Shown here piece by piece: positions 1 to 9,688 of a DNA stretch of 64,000 nucleotides. The translations under genes and the position numbers were made by a program. Each line of letters starts with the position of its first letter. The first letter of the stretch is position 1. The notes beneath the pieces are model-generated. The model was given only the letters and a program-made list of their open reading frames with translations. It did not search any database and was not told the origin of the DNA. The stretch is from Erythrobacter insulae (GTDB taxonomy: Bacteria > Pseudomonadota > Alphaproteobacteria > Sphingomonadales > Sphingomonadaceae), in assembly GCF_007004095.1 (NCBI RefSeq), contig NZ_VHJK01000001.1:2174501-2238500 (forward strand), read 5' to 3'.

Positions 1-1
1 G

Positions 2-40
2 CTGCTTCACCACTGGCGCAAGGTGAAGAAGGCGGGATAG
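2..40 (+). CDS. possible C-terminal tail of an unidentified gene (partial)
   Basis: Frame 2 reads LLHHWRKVKKAG followed by TAG. It could be the last codons of a rightward gene convergent with rsmA. Only 12 residues are visible, so no family can be named and the frame may be chance. From 41 to 173 I see no gene. A short GC-rich inverted repeat (83-88 with 98-103) could belong to a weak terminator, but no T-run follows it. Confidence 0.22.
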   Translation: MLHHWRKVKKAG

Positions 41-173
41 GGCACTATTCAAGCTCGCTCAGGTAAAGGATCAAATCCGATCGGCCCCTTTTACCAGGGG
101 GCCCGTCCTGGTGAGCCTGAACACGGCCGCGTGTCGCCGCCAATCTTTGCCAGACAGAGGGTGATCCAAATCC

Positions 174-1004
174 CTAACGCAAAGTGTTCAGAGTACGGGC
201 CAAAGCGACAAACTCGGCGACACTCAGCGTCTCGGCTCGGCGGGTTTCATCAATGCCAAGGCTGCTCAGCGCTTCGCACGCGCCGGGCACACCCTTCAGG
301 CTCTGGCGCAGCATTTTGCGGCGCTGGCCAAAGGCTGCTTCGGTCAGGCGCTCAAGCGTCCTTGCCGGTACACCTTCGGGTGCATCTGCCGGAGTAACAT
401 GCACAATCGCGCTCATCACCTTGGGCGGCGGTGTAAAGGCGCTGCGGTGGACTTTCATCGCCAATTTCGCAGAGCTGCGCCACTGGGCCAGCACGGCAAG
501 GCGGCCATAGGCGCTGGTGTTTTCTTTCGACACGATCCGTTCGGCGACCTCGCGCTGGAACATCAGTGTAAGAGACAGCCATTGCGGCGGCCAATTCTCT
601 CCCGATAGCCATTTCACGAACAAGGCTGTACCAACATTATAGGGCAGATTGGAAAGGACATGGAACGGCGCACCGCCCATGATCGCTCCATGGTCCAGCT
701 TCATCGCATCGCCGTGAATCACGGTAAGCTGACCGGGAAATGCCTCGGAAAGCTCTTCGAGAGCGGGCAGGCAGCGCGCGTCCATCTCGATCGCGGTGAC
801 TTTTGCACCAGCGCGGAGCAAGGCGCGCGTCAGCCCTCCGGGGCCAGGGCCAACCTCCAGCACGTTTGCTCCCGCCAGATCACCGGGCAGGGCGGCGATG
901 CGGTTGAGCAATTGTTCATCGAGCAGGAAGTTTTGGCCCAGCGCTTTTGACGCAGATAGTCCGTGGCGCGCGATTGTCTCTCGGATCGGGGGCAGGTCAT
1001 CCAT
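174..1004 (-). CDS. rsmA: 16S rRNA (adenine(1518)-N(6)/adenine(1519)-N(6))-dimethyltransferase RsmA
   Basis: Predicted to dimethylate two adjacent adenines in the 3' helix of 16S rRNA using S-adenosylmethionine, a late step of 30S maturation. The 276-residue protein shows the Rossmann SAM motif GPGPGG at residues 52-57 and the catalytic NLPY motif at 119-122. A typical N-terminal segment (KALGQNFL) precedes them. Length is normal for KsgA/RsmA. I chose the ATG at 1004 over an upstream in-frame ATG (1097), because the extra 31 residues lie inside pdxA and look like read-through of another frame. The start overlaps the pdxA stop by 8 bp, which indicates translational coupling. It is last in a leftward lptD-surA-pdxA-rsmA block, an order well known in proteobacteria. 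Confidence 0.96.
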   Translation of the reverse strand: MDDLPPIRETIARHGLSASKALGQNFLLDEQLLNRIAALPGDLAGANVLEVGPGPGGLTRALLRAGAKVTAIEMDARCLPALEELSEAFPGQLTVIHGDAMKLDHGAIMGGAPFHVLSNLPYNVGTALFVKWLSGENWPPQWLSLTLMFQREVAERIVSKENTSAYGRLAVLAQWRSSAKLAMKVHRSAFTPPPKVMSAIVHVTPADAPEGVPARTLERLTEAAFGQRRKMLRQSLKGVPGACEALSSLGIDETRRAETLSVAEFVALARTLNTLR

Positions 1005-2022
1005 GCGCAGTGCTTGCCTGCCGTGCCGATGCGCATGCCCCGGCCATGCGCAGTGCCGCGCACATCGCCCCGGCATCCGCGATGCCCCGGTCCGCAATAT
1101 CGAAAGCGGTTCCGTGGTCGGGAGAGGTGCGGATTATCGGCAGGCCCAGCGTCACATTCACGCCTTCATCAAACTCCAACGCCTTAAGCGGGATCAACGC
1201 CTGATCATGGTACATGCAAAGCGCCGCGTCGTATGTTTTGCGGATGCGCGGTGTGAACAGCGCATCACCTGGCACGGGACCGATTACGTCCAATCCCTCG
1301 CTGCGCAGGGTGGCAATGGCAGGCTCGATAATGCGCGCTTCCTCATTACCGAACTGCCCATCTTCGCCGGAATGCGGATTAAGCCCGGCGATTGCGAGGC
1401 GCGGGGCTTTGATCCCGAAATCCCGGCTGAGGCCGCTTGCAACAATGCGGGCCCGATGCGTGATCAGATCACTGGTCAGCTGCTTGGGGACTTCTGAAAG
1501 TGCGATATGAACTGTCAGCGGGACTGTCCGCAAAGATGGCCCGGCGAGCATCATCACAGCGTCTTTCTCTGAAAGGTTGCACGCCCTGGCAAGGAATTCG
1601 GTTTGCCCCGGAAAATCAAAGCCCACCTCCATCAAAGCCGCCTTGGCGACAGGAGCGGTAACCAGACCGGCTGCTTCGCCGCGTCCAGCGAAACGGGTGG
1701 CCCATTCCAAAGAGGTGAGGGCCAATTTCGCGCCCAACCGAGTGGGCTTCCCGGGCGTGTAGGGAACATCCAGTCCCGCCATCACCGGCAGGCCGGCATG
1801 AAACGCCATCGGCGCTTCGTGTGGCTGGGCAATCGGAATTATTGGACAATCAAACCCGTATCTTTGCGCCGCACCGCGAAGGACTTCGACACCGCCGACC
1901 ACAAAAAACGGATAGGCGGAGGCCTCGCTGCGCAGCTTTAGATAGCTGCGCACGATGATCTCCGGCCCGATTCCCGCCGGATCGCCTAGCGATACCGCCA
2001 GCGGGAACGGGGTCACAGTCAT
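997..2022 (-). CDS. pdxA: 4-hydroxythreonine-4-phosphate dehydrogenase PdxA
   Basis: NAD-dependent enzyme of the DXP-dependent vitamin B6 pathway. It oxidises 4-phosphohydroxy-L-threonine, and the decarboxylated product is used by PdxJ to make pyridoxine 5'-phosphate. The 341-residue protein begins with the family hallmark GDPAGIGPE (residues 13-21). Towards the C-terminus it has the conserved YHDQALIPLK stretch with a metal-ligand His. The length matches PdxA. It sits 9 bp downstream of surA and overlaps rsmA by 8 bp, so it is probably co-transcribed with both. The ATG at 2022 has no strong Shine-Dalgarno, which fits coupling to surA. Confidence 0.96.
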   Translation of the reverse strand: MTVTPFPLAVSLGDPAGIGPEIIVRSYLKLRSEASAYPFFVVGGVEVLRGAAQRYGFDCPIIPIAQPHEAPMAFHAGLPVMAGLDVPYTPGKPTRLGAKLALTSLEWATRFAGRGEAAGLVTAPVAKAALMEVGFDFPGQTEFLARACNLSEKDAVMMLAGPSLRTVPLTVHIALSEVPKQLTSDLITHRARIVASGLSRDFGIKAPRLAIAGLNPHSGEDGQFGNEEARIIEPAIATLRSEGLDVIGPVPGDALFTPRIRKTYDAALCMYHDQALIPLKALEFDEGVNVTLGLPIIRTSPDHGTAFDIADRGIADAGAMCAALRMAGACASARQASTAHG

Positions 2023-2031
2023 TCGGAGGGC

Positions 2032-3378
2032 TCAGTTATACTCGATATAGGCATCGTTACGAAGATCGCGCAGATAACGCTGAGCGCGTTTGTCGATACG
2101 CTCTTCTTCGATCTGATTCATGATCTGCTCAAATGTCGGCGCGCCGGAATCCTGAGGGTCATCGCGGCCACAAAGCATGAGCACGCGCACACCATCCTGC
2201 GGGCTACCGAACGGCCGCGTGGTTTGGCCCAGTTGCAGCTGCATTACCATATTGCGCAGTTGCTCGGGCAGGCGGCTCGCCTGGATTTGATTGTTTTCGA
2301 CCACCGACGCACCAAGCTCTGTCTGAGCCCGCTCGGCATCGGCGCAGCCGCGCAGTGTATCGACAAACCCTGCAAATTGAGCGACCTTTGCATCCGCTTC
2401 TTCTTGCGTCACATCCGGTTCAAATGTGATGGCGATCTGTTTCAGGTTCAAAATCGCATTGTTGGGATCGGCCATCAAAACCTGACGTTTATTGGTCAGG
2501 TACAGGATTGAAAAGCCGCCTGGAATCTCGATCGGGCCACTTAACTGACCCGGTTGCATCTGGCGTACCGAAGCGGCGAGCTGGGGCGGCAATTGCCCCA
2601 GACGGATCCAGCCAAGATCGCCGCCGACCACTGCGGTTGTGGCTTCGGAATATTGGCGTGCATAGGCGACAAAGCTGCCGCCTTGGCCAAGCTGTTCCAT
2701 GATCGCTGCTGCGTTACGTTCGACTGCAGCGCGATTTTCCGGCGTGGCCGAAAGATAGATTTCGCTGAGCTGATATTCATCGGTTCCGCGCGATTCTTCC
2801 AACCTTTTCAGAACTTCGTTCACCTCTTCGGCGGACACGTTCACGAACGGCGTGATGTTACGGCGCAGCAGGTTTTCCCACGCGAGCTCGCCTTCGATCT
2901 GACGTTTCAACGCAGCGGCAGACGATCCGATCGATTCCAGGTACACGCCCATCTGTTCGGGGTCCTGGCTGAAATTCTGCGCAGCCAGGCGATTGTATGT
3001 CTGTTCAATCTGAGCGCGGCTGACCGGCATTTCCTGGGCCTGAGCAGCCTGAACTTTCAGAGTTTCATCAATCAGATTGCGCAAAATCTGTTCGCGCAGC
3101 CGCTCAAGGTCTTCAGGTCTGAACTGATTCTGCGATGCGGATGTGACCAGCGCAACGCGTTGATTGATATCCGTCCGGGTAATGACATAGCCATTCACCA
3201 CTGCCGTCGCAGAACGCTCACGCGGCTGCTCTGTGCCGATCACTGCGACGTTATCTGGCAACCCGATCGAATTGCCAGCGCCGGTTTGAGCCTGTGTCTG
3301 CGCACCTGTTGGAAAAGCGGTAAAGCTCATCAATCCAGCAGCCATTACAGCGGTACAGTTTCTCGAAAAAACCTTCAT
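2032..3378 (-). CDS. surA: periplasmic peptidyl-prolyl isomerase / chaperone SurA
   Basis: Periplasmic chaperone predicted to escort outer-membrane beta-barrel proteins, including LptD encoded just upstream. The 448-residue product starts with a signal peptide ending near PTGAQTQAQ. A SurA N-terminal helical domain follows (roughly residues 60-190). A parvulin-type domain comes next, with the typical GGDLGWIRLGQLP stretch, then a second, more divergent parvulin-like segment containing two cysteines. I prefer the ATG at 3378; a GTG two codons upstream (3384) is an alternative. It lies 219 nt downstream of lptD, so it may have its own promoter besides read-through. The surA-lptD link is widely conserved. 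Confidence 0.92.
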   Translation of the reverse strand: MKVFSRNCTAVMAAGLMSFTAFPTGAQTQAQTGAGNSIGLPDNVAVIGTEQPRERSATAVVNGYVITRTDINQRVALVTSASQNQFRPEDLERLREQILRNLIDETLKVQAAQAQEMPVSRAQIEQTYNRLAAQNFSQDPEQMGVYLESIGSSAAALKRQIEGELAWENLLRRNITPFVNVSAEEVNEVLKRLEESRGTDEYQLSEIYLSATPENRAAVERNAAAIMEQLGQGGSFVAYARQYSEATTAVVGGDLGWIRLGQLPPQLAASVRQMQPGQLSGPIEIPGGFSILYLTNKRQVLMADPNNAILNLKQIAITFEPDVTQEEADAKVAQFAGFVDTLRGCADAERAQTELGASVVENNQIQASRLPEQLRNMVMQLQLGQTTRPFGSPQDGVRVLMLCGRDDPQDSGAPTFEQIMNQIEEERIDKRAQRYLRDLRNDAYIEYN

Positions 3379-3597
3379 CGTCACGTAATAAATCCCGATT
3401 CAATTTGTCGCGTTTTTAGCGATTTGGTGTGTTTGCGCGGCCCCTATCGCGCGTGATCATCTGGTCTGCCTTGCGCTGGCTGAACGAAGGCTGAGTGCAC
3501 CCGTCACGACCGTTTGTATGGGCCTTTAACGCGTTTTTGCGGTGCTGCCAATTCGTGAAGCGCAGCTGTGCCCTGATCTGTCACGGGGCCTTGCCTG

Positions 3598-5865
3598 TTA
3601 CTGGAAACCGAGGTTTCGCAGGGCGAAGAACAGTTGGAAGGTGTTGCCGCGTTCGGCATCGCCTGCGGTAATGAAATCGCGCCGCCATGTCAGACCCATT
3701 TCGATGCAGTCATCCTGATAGGCAACGCCGAGCCGCGTACGGATCGGTTCGAAACCGTCAGGCGCAAAGGTCGGGTCTTCATCCGCACCGGTAAGGTTGA
3801 ACACGCCCGAGCCGAAGGCGGACCAATTGCGATTGAAGGCCACGCGCGCCGCGACGCGAAATTCCTCTCGGTCCTGCAAATCTTCGACTGTTTGAATATC
3901 ACGGTTCAGCCGCAAATAACCGACTTCGAAATAGGTGCGCTGCGATCCGATGGTCGCATCGATTTCATTGCGGCGGATCGCGAGGTTATCTTTGTCGAGG
4001 CGGAAACGGTGTGTGAATTGCAGGTAATCCCGATATCTCACCTCTGTCCGCCCGACAAAATCGGACACTTTCTCTGACAGACCTGTGCCGTCAGGGAAAA
4101 CCTCACGCTGATCATCAAGGCGGTAGGATTGACCGACGGTGGTTTTGACCCGCCAACCCGGCTTGGTCAGCGACCAGTCGATGCCCCACGTGACCCGCGC
4201 GCCGTCCTCTACCCGGTCATATCCGGGGAAACGGTTGAGTGCGAACAGGTTGGAATCTTCCAGATCAATTGCCCGCGCATCTTCATTGGGAACCGCCAGA
4301 TTGCGGATTTTGGGGCTGGCGACAATTTGGACACGCGGCGTAAGCACCTGTGTGCCGCCAAACGCTTCGCCAACAAACGGCCATTCGACATCCATCGCAG
4401 CCGTGGCGATACCGCGCCCGGTCCAGCCTTCATTACCGCGGTAGATTTCTGTCTGCGTGGAAAGCGAATTTTGCGTGTGATAGACATCGCCTCGCAGCAA
4501 GCCGGTGAATGTCACCACCTGCCCAAGACCGGTCAGCTTTCGCAGATCCCAGCGCGCACCTGCAAAGGCACGCTGGGTATCCTGACCATCATTTCGGATC
4601 AAACCGAGCGTGTTGGCCTGAAGCTCGAATTTTCCGCCGAGAACCGGTTCGTCGATGCGCTTGCGATAATCGAGCGCGGGGATCGCCACCGGAATTTGGC
4701 CTTGCTCGGCATTGATCCGCAAAGTCTGCGTCGCCCATCCAGCCAGCGAAAAATACGAATCATCGTCAATCCGCTCCAGATTGATGGTCGAACGCAGCCG
4801 GTCATCACGGCTGAGATCGTAACGGCGCAGGAATGTGCGATCACTCGCAACGCGGAGCGATCCGGTAAGGCTCCATTCCGGAGAGAATTGAAATCTGCCG
4901 TTGGCAAACAGATAGCCGCGCGGATCGCTTTCGGTTGTGGGGACGCCGGTGAAATCGGCGACGCGGCTGGATACGGTTGCAAATCCGGTGACTTGATAAG
5001 CACCCTTTTCGGTAAGGTGCCGCCATTGACCGCGCGCCATAGGGGCCACGGAAGTGAAAACCGATGCGCCCAGACTTAAATCCTGATTATCGGAAATACG
5101 CCAATAATAATCACCCGACAGTTCAAGCCCGTTGACTTCGGTGATCCGCAAATCGGGTACGAGAAAACCGGATTCCGCGCCGCCATCGGTGCGCAAGGAA
5201 AGGCCGGGCAGCGGCAAAATGCGCGCGCCGAACAATTCAAGCATCGCGCCTTTGAACATCACGCGGTTTTCATCCGGATCGAATGTTACGCGGTCGGCTG
5301 TCACGCGCCAGCTGGGGTTTTTCGCGCAGCCATCTTCGGCAGTTACCGCGCAGGCGGTGTACGCCGCGTCGGTCAAAACCACTGTGCCATCTTCCCCGCG
5401 CCCGCCAGAGCGCGCGGCAAGCCGCCCCCCGGCGCGAAGGGCAAGCAAAAGGTCGTCCATCGCGCCGGCTTCGAACTTGTCGTTGAGCTCAAGACTTTCG
5501 GTGTAAAGCTGATTGCCGCGATCATCGACAAACCGGATATTGCCGGTCGCAAGGATTTGCCCGGACCCTCGATCCCACACAATCTGATCGGCGCGAACCG
5601 AACCGTCTTCGCCGCGCAGGATCACATCGCCGCGCGCGGTTACGGTGTCGCTCTCATTATCATAGGCGAGCTGCTGCGCTTCAAACTCCAATTGCTCCCC
5701 TTCAAGCAATTGGGCCGGGTTGTCTGTTTCCTGCTGTGTTGCAGCGGCAGACGGGGTTTGCGTCTGAGCCAGGGCAGATGCCGCGTTCAGGCACGTTGAA
5801 GCGCCCATGATCGCGATAGCGACCGGGCTTGCTTTACAGTGCCAATTTGTGCCGAGCGTGACCAA
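3598..5865 (-). CDS. lptD: LPS-assembly protein LptD
   Basis: Outer-membrane beta-barrel that inserts lipopolysaccharide into the outer leaflet together with LptE. After a signal peptide ending in ASALAQ, an OstA/LptA-like jellyroll occupies about residues 60-130 (for example TARGDVILRGEDG). A cysteine-containing YTAC...DGC...P.W segment typical of LptD follows, then a long barrel domain. The protein ends near an aromatic residue (RNLGFQ), as barrels often do. The start is uncertain: TTG at 5865 has an upstream GGAAGG, TTG at 5889 extends the frame, and the first ATG is at 5808. It is first in the leftward block and divergent from pepA (6093), so promoters for both should lie in 5866-6092. 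Confidence 0.93.
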   Translation of the reverse strand: MVTLGTNWHCKASPVAIAIMGASTCLNAASALAQTQTPSAAATQQETDNPAQLLEGEQLEFEAQQLAYDNESDTVTARGDVILRGEDGSVRADQIVWDRGSGQILATGNIRFVDDRGNQLYTESLELNDKFEAGAMDDLLLALRAGGRLAARSGGRGEDGTVVLTDAAYTACAVTAEDGCAKNPSWRVTADRVTFDPDENRVMFKGAMLELFGARILPLPGLSLRTDGGAESGFLVPDLRITEVNGLELSGDYYWRISDNQDLSLGASVFTSVAPMARGQWRHLTEKGAYQVTGFATVSSRVADFTGVPTTESDPRGYLFANGRFQFSPEWSLTGSLRVASDRTFLRRYDLSRDDRLRSTINLERIDDDSYFSLAGWATQTLRINAEQGQIPVAIPALDYRKRIDEPVLGGKFELQANTLGLIRNDGQDTQRAFAGARWDLRKLTGLGQVVTFTGLLRGDVYHTQNSLSTQTEIYRGNEGWTGRGIATAAMDVEWPFVGEAFGGTQVLTPRVQIVASPKIRNLAVPNEDARAIDLEDSNLFALNRFPGYDRVEDGARVTWGIDWSLTKPGWRVKTTVGQSYRLDDQREVFPDGTGLSEKVSDFVGRTEVRYRDYLQFTHRFRLDKDNLAIRRNEIDATIGSQRTYFEVGYLRLNRDIQTVEDLQDREEFRVAARVAFNRNWSAFGSGVFNLTGADEDPTFAPDGFEPIRTRLGVAYQDDCIEMGLTWRRDFITAGDAERGNTFQLFFALRNLGFQ

Positions 5866-6092
5866 CCCTGCGACCTTCCAACCGTGCAAAATTTTTGCTC
5901 GGTATTTTCCAACCGGGCGTCATGTCTTGCCTATTGCACCGCTCGCGCTTAATCGCAATCGCCATTCAAGGACCGGAGCGCCGGGACCGATCAACCGAGC
6001 CGGGCGTTCGGTAGTATGTCGGCAGGGTTGCGATAAGCAGGCGATCTCTGGCCCTATGCTATTAACGTCTGATCCATTTCGCGGGAGCCTCC

Positions 6093-7547
6093 ATGCAAAT
6101 CCAATTCATCGATAAACATCCATCCGGTGTGCGCCTTTCCGCTCGGATCGTGAACCACAAGGGCACGCTGTCCGATCTTGATGCTGCAATCGTTGATGGA
6201 GCCAAGGCTTCGCGCTTTGCAGGCCGGACCGGTCAGGTGTTTGAAGGGTTCACCATGGTCGATGGCAATGTGCGCCGGATCGCGCTTGCCGGGGCCGGCG
6301 ACACTGACGGTAAAACGCGCCGTTTGAACGTTGAAAAAGCGGGCGCTGCGCTGATCGCGAAATATCTGCGGTCAGGCGAAACGGATATGGTCGTTGACCT
6401 TGGTCATGCCGATCTTTCGAGCGACGAGGCTGCTGCCGCGCTGCTGGCAATGCGCCTGCGGGCTTGGCATTATGATCAATACCGCACGACACTTGCCAAG
6501 GAAAAACAGGCAACGCTGACCAGTGTGCATGTTGTAAACGCGCCCGAAGGAACCGAGGACGCGTGGCAGGAACAATCCGCCATCGCCAAGGGTGTGGAGT
6601 TTACCAAACGCCTGATCACGGAACCCGCGAACGTTTTGTATCCAGAAAGTTTCGTTGAGCGCTGCCGCGAGGCGTTTGCGGGGACCGGTGCAGAGATCAC
6701 CGTGCTCGACGAAGATGACATGGAAAAGCTCGGCATGGGCGCATTGCTGGGCGTGGGTCAGGGTTCGGTGCGCGAATCCCGTATGCTGGCGATCCGCTGG
6801 AATGGCGGAGGCGATGAAAAGCCGACCGTGCTGGTGGGTAAAGGCGTTACCTTCGACACTGGCGGCATTTCGTTGAAACCGCCTCCCGGCATGGAAGACA
6901 TGAAATGGGATATGGGCGGCGCTGGCGCGGTTGCCGGCGGGATGTTGTCGATCGTCTCGCGCAAGGCGAAGGCCAATGTCGTCGCTGTCATGGGCCTTGT
7001 AGAAAACATGCCCGATGGCAATGCGCAGCGGCCCGGCGATGTTGTGACCACCATGAGCGGGCAGACAGTCGAAGTGCTCAACACCGATGCCGAGGGGCGT
7101 CTGGTGCTTTGCGATGCGCTGCATTGGGCTCAGGAAGAATACAAGCCCGCGCGGATCATTGATCTTGCGACTTTGACCGGCGCGATGATCATCGCACTGG
7201 GGCATGAGCATGGCGGCTTGTTTTCGAACGATGATACTCTGGCAGAGCAGCTTAGCGAAGCGGGCTTTGCCACCGGTGATAAGCTGTGGCGTCTGCCAAT
7301 CGGCCCGGCCTATGACAAACTGATCGACAGCCCGATCGCGGACATCAAGAATGTTGGCCCGCGTCCGGCCGGTTCGATCACCGCCGCGCAGTTCCTGCAT
7401 CGCTTCATCAAAAAAGGTACGCCTTGGGCGCACCTCGACATTGCGGGCATGGTATTCTCCGACAAGCCGGGTCACACTTGGGATAAGGGCGCGACCGGAT
7501 ACGGCGCACGCTTGCTCGACCGGCTGATCAAAGACGTAGCGGAGTAA
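6093..7547 (+). CDS. pepA: leucyl aminopeptidase (M17 family)
   Basis: Cytosolic two-metal aminopeptidase that removes N-terminal residues during peptide turnover. The 484-residue protein contains the M17 signature NTDAEGRL at residues 330-337 and the metal-binding segment [14 protein letters not shown]. The first ~150 residues form the less conserved N-terminal domain. The ATG at 6093 is preceded by GGGAG at a good distance. It begins a rightward run with the DUF2256 gene, holC and a lipoprotein gene. In many proteobacteria pepA likewise sits next to lptD-type genes and holC. Some PepA homologues also bind DNA (XerC/D accessory role); nothing here shows whether this one does. Confidence 0.95.
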   Translation: MQIQFIDKHPSGVRLSARIVNHKGTLSDLDAAIVDGAKASRFAGRTGQVFEGFTMVDGNVRRIALAGAGDTDGKTRRLNVEKAGAALIAKYLRSGETDMVVDLGHADLSSDEAAAALLAMRLRAWHYDQYRTTLAKEKQATLTSVHVVNAPEGTEDAWQEQSAIAKGVEFTKRLITEPANVLYPESFVERCREAFAGTGAEITVLDEDDMEKLGMGALLGVGQGSVRESRMLAIRWNGGGDEKPTVLVGKGVTFDTGGISLKPPPGMEDMKWDMGGAGAVAGGMLSIVSRKAKANVVAVMGLVENMPDGNAQRPGDVVTTMSGQTVEVLNTDAEGRLVLCDALHWAQEEYKPARIIDLATLTGAMIIALGHEHGGLFSNDDTLAEQLSEAGFATGDKLWRLPIGPAYDKLIDSPIADIKNVGPRPAGSITAAQFLHRFIKKGTPWAHLDIAGMVFSDKPGHTWDKGATGYGARLLDRLIKDVAE

Positions 7548-7560
7548 ATTCGTGGGGCGG

Positions 7561-7704
7561 ATGCGCAAGAAATCTGATCTGCCCTCGAAAATCTGCGAGA
7601 CTTGCGGGCTGCCATTTACGTGGCGCAAGAAGTGGGAACGGGATTGGGATAGCGTGCGCTATTGCTCGGAGCGGTGCAGACGTTCAAAAAGCAAATCGGC
7701 ATGA
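7561..7704 (+). CDS. small zinc-ribbon protein of the DUF2256 family
   Basis: A 47-residue protein with two CxxC-like pairs: CETCGLPF near the N-terminus and CSERC near the C-terminus, separated by a tryptophan-rich stretch ([10 protein letters not shown]). This is the pattern of DUF2256, a tiny presumed zinc-binding family of unknown function. The ATG at 7561 is preferred; GTG at 7552 is in frame three codons earlier. It lies 13 nt after pepA, and its TGA overlaps the holC ATG (ATGA), so the two are probably translationally coupled. It is easily missed because of its size. Confidence 0.8.
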   Translation: MRKKSDLPSKICETCGLPFTWRKKWERDWDSVRYCSERCRRSKSKSA

Positions 7705-8135
7705 TTATCGATTTCTGGCAGCTCTCCCGTGATCCGGCGGACAAAGTGTGCGCGTTGATTGCGCAACGCGTGCTTGGTTCCGGTGAACGCTTGTTGATCG
7801 TCAGCAAGGATGCAGATCAGCGTCAGGCTATTGCCAAAGCAATGTGGAAGGCAGAACCGGCCAGTTTTCTCGCCAATGCCGAAGCTGGCGGCATCAGCGA
7901 TGACCGCCAGCCCATTCTGCTTTCCGAAACCACACAGGCCGCCAACAGCGCCAGCCACGTCATTTATGCCGATGGAGAGTACCGCGAAGCCGATGGTTTT
8001 GCGCGCACTTTCCTGTTGTTTAATGATACCACTGTCGAAGCCGCGCGCGCCACGTGGCGCGCGCTTGATGGGAAAGACGGTCTGGAACGGTCATTCTTTC
8101 GGCAGGATGGCGGCAAATGGATCAAAGTTGCCTGA
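7701..8135 (+). CDS. holC: DNA polymerase III subunit chi (HolC)
   Basis: Accessory subunit of the replicative polymerase clamp loader that bridges to SSB. The 144-residue product starts [12 protein letters not shown] and has the family-like pattern of a short alpha/beta domain. Conserved stretches include [11 protein letters not shown] and the C-terminal W.....G.W.K.A. I placed the start at ATG 7701, although the frame is open further upstream (from 7662), because only this start gives the expected HolC N-terminus and it overlaps the preceding stop codon by the ATGA arrangement. Placement after pepA is the conserved neighbourhood in proteobacteria. Confidence 0.88.
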   Translation: MIIDFWQLSRDPADKVCALIAQRVLGSGERLLIVSKDADQRQAIAKAMWKAEPASFLANAEAGGISDDRQPILLSETTQAANSASHVIYADGEYREADGFARTFLLFNDTTVEAARATWRALDGKDGLERSFFRQDGGKWIKVA

Positions 8136-8151
8136 GAACAAGGATTTCACG

Positions 8152-8658
8152 ATGCGCAGACACATAATGCCGCTGATGGCGATGGCCGCGCTCTGCGCCT
8201 GCGGGGCAGAGACTTCGGACACCGTCACCTCCGAAGACGGGCAGGAAGGCGAATATTCGATCGACAGCGATTCGGGCGAAGCGACGGCTACGATAGATAC
8301 GCCCGAAGGCACCGCGACTTTCCGTTCGGGCGCAGATGTGCCGGTTGATCTGCCAAGCGGCTTTGCGCTTTACCCCGGTGCCACCGTCACCTCCAATAGC
8401 CGGTTTGATCAGGAAACCGGGACCAAAGTCGTTTTGCTGTCATTCGAAAGTGACGACAGCCCCGAGGCTATCGCTGATTTCTATCGGGAAAGTGCGAATA
8501 AAGCAGGGTTCGAGATTCTGGTCGATGCGACAATGAATGGCGGTGTTTTGATCACTGGCAAAGGCAAGTCGGGCGGTGTGTTCACGCTCAGCACGTCCAC
8601 CCAGGATGGCAAAACTTCGGCGCAATTGACCACCGGACTGGGCGAGGTTGCCCCTTGA
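8152..8658 (+). CDS. putative lipoprotein, function unknown
   Basis: A 168-residue protein with a short basic N-terminus, a hydrophobic stretch and a lipobox-like LCAC (ALCACGAE), which suggests an envelope lipoprotein. The mature part starts with an acidic, Ser/Thr-rich linker. A small domain follows with a motif like DDSPEAIADFYRESANKAGFE, as in proteins annotated only as hypothetical. I do not recognise a named family. The frame is open far upstream, but ATG 8152 gives the signal sequence. It lies 16 nt downstream of holC, so it may share its transcript. Confidence 0.75.
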   Translation: MRRHIMPLMAMAALCACGAETSDTVTSEDGQEGEYSIDSDSGEATATIDTPEGTATFRSGADVPVDLPSGFALYPGATVTSNSRFDQETGTKVVLLSFESDDSPEAIADFYRESANKAGFEILVDATMNGGVLITGKGKSGGVFTLSTSTQDGKTSAQLTTGLGEVAP

Positions 8659-8759
8659 GCCGACAGCAAAAGCTTGAACTGGCGGGCCTGCGGGGCTAAG
8701 CGCGCGCCGGAAATCACCCCCGGCGCAAATCTGCGCATATCTATCCAAGGAAACATATC

Positions 8760-9182
8760 ATGGCGGTTACCCGCACTTTTTCGATCATCAAGCCTGACGC
8801 GACCCGCCGCAACCTGACCGGTGCGGTTACCGCGATGCTTGAAGAAGCTGGCCTTCGTGTTGTCGCGTCAAAGCGTATCCACATGAGCCGCGAACAGGCC
8901 GAAGGCTTTTACGCCGTTCATGCAGAACGTCCGTTTTTCGGTGAACTCGTCGATTTCATGATGAGCGAGCCAGTGGTTGTTCAGGTTCTCGAAGGCGAAG
9001 ACGCCGTCACGCGCAACCGCGACATCATGGGCGCGACGAACCCTGCGGACGCAGCCGAAGGCACCATCCGCAAAGTGCACGCTTTGTCGATCGGTGAAAA
9101 CACCGTCCACGGCAGCGACAGCGAAGAGAACGCGAAGATCGAAATCGACTTCTTCTTCAATGAAGATGAAATCGTCGGCTAA
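8760..9182 (+). CDS. ndk: nucleoside-diphosphate kinase
   Basis: Transfers the gamma-phosphate of ATP to nucleoside diphosphates through a phosphohistidine intermediate, balancing NTP and dNTP pools. The 140-residue sequence opens with the classic [15 protein letters not shown] start (here [14 protein letters not shown]). It carries the active-site stretch HGSDSEENA, with catalytic His at residue 117. Length is normal. A clear AAGGA ribosome-binding site precedes the ATG. It stands 101 nt after the lipoprotein gene, so it may have its own promoter. Confidence 0.98.
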   Translation: MAVTRTFSIIKPDATRRNLTGAVTAMLEEAGLRVVASKRIHMSREQAEGFYAVHAERPFFGELVDFMMSEPVVVQVLEGEDAVTRNRDIMGATNPADAAEGTIRKVHALSIGENTVHGSDSEENAKIEIDFFFNEDEIVG

Positions 9183-9190
9183 ACCAGGAC

Positions 9191-9688
9191 ATGGAAGTAC
9201 CGACCATTCTTCAGATGGCAACATTTGCTATCGCACTGGTCGGTGCAGTCCTCGGGATTATAAATACTTGGAACGCGGTCGCAGATCGTAAACCTAATGC
9301 CCGCGTACGCTTTCTCAATGTGCGCTTTGTAAACGAGATGGAGCACCTCGGATATTCGATAGAAGTGACTAATCTAAGTTCATTTCCTCTTACCATAAAC
9401 GAAGTCGGTTTCTCACTAACACCCCGGTGGTCCTCGGAAATTGAACGACTTGTTCTTCTACCGGATGATCAGTTTGGCGCTTCACTGCCGAAAAAGATTG
9501 AGCCTCGTGAGCAAGCTGACTTCCGAATGGTGGGCAAGATCAAAGGTCGTTCGCCGAAAATGATAAAATCGGTTTACGCTAAAACCGCTTGCGGGAATGT
9601 ATTTCGAACAAATTCCGAACTTGTGAAGCAGATCGCAAAACAGTCTTCGAATGCGCCGTCATCCGAAGGGCAATTTCGACTAGATTGA
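9191..9688 (+). CDS. hypothetical protein with one N-terminal membrane helix
   Basis: A 165-residue orphan-like protein. Residues ~8-28 form one hydrophobic helix (ATFAIALVGAVLGIINTW). The remainder is rich in beta-forming residues and could be an extramembrane Ig-like or sandwich domain. I do not recognise the family. Codon choice differs from its neighbours, with more ATA, CTA, AGT and TTT and generally AT-richer third positions, consistent with recent acquisition. It starts 8 nt after ndk and overlaps the convergent sulfotransferase gene by 9 bp at the 3' end. Confidence 0.6.
   Translation: MEVPTILQMATFAIALVGAVLGIINTWNAVADRKPNARVRFLNVRFVNEMEHLGYSIEVTNLSSFPLTINEVGFSLTPRWSSEIERLVLLPDDQFGASLPKKIEPREQADFRMVGKIKGRSPKMIKSVYAKTACGNVFRTNSELVKQIAKQSSNAPSSEGQFRLD

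Noticed and set aside
6372-7628. 418-codon minus-strand frame opposite pepA
   Set aside because: It is a shadow of pepA; no motif is seen and the plus strand holds the complete M17 peptidase.
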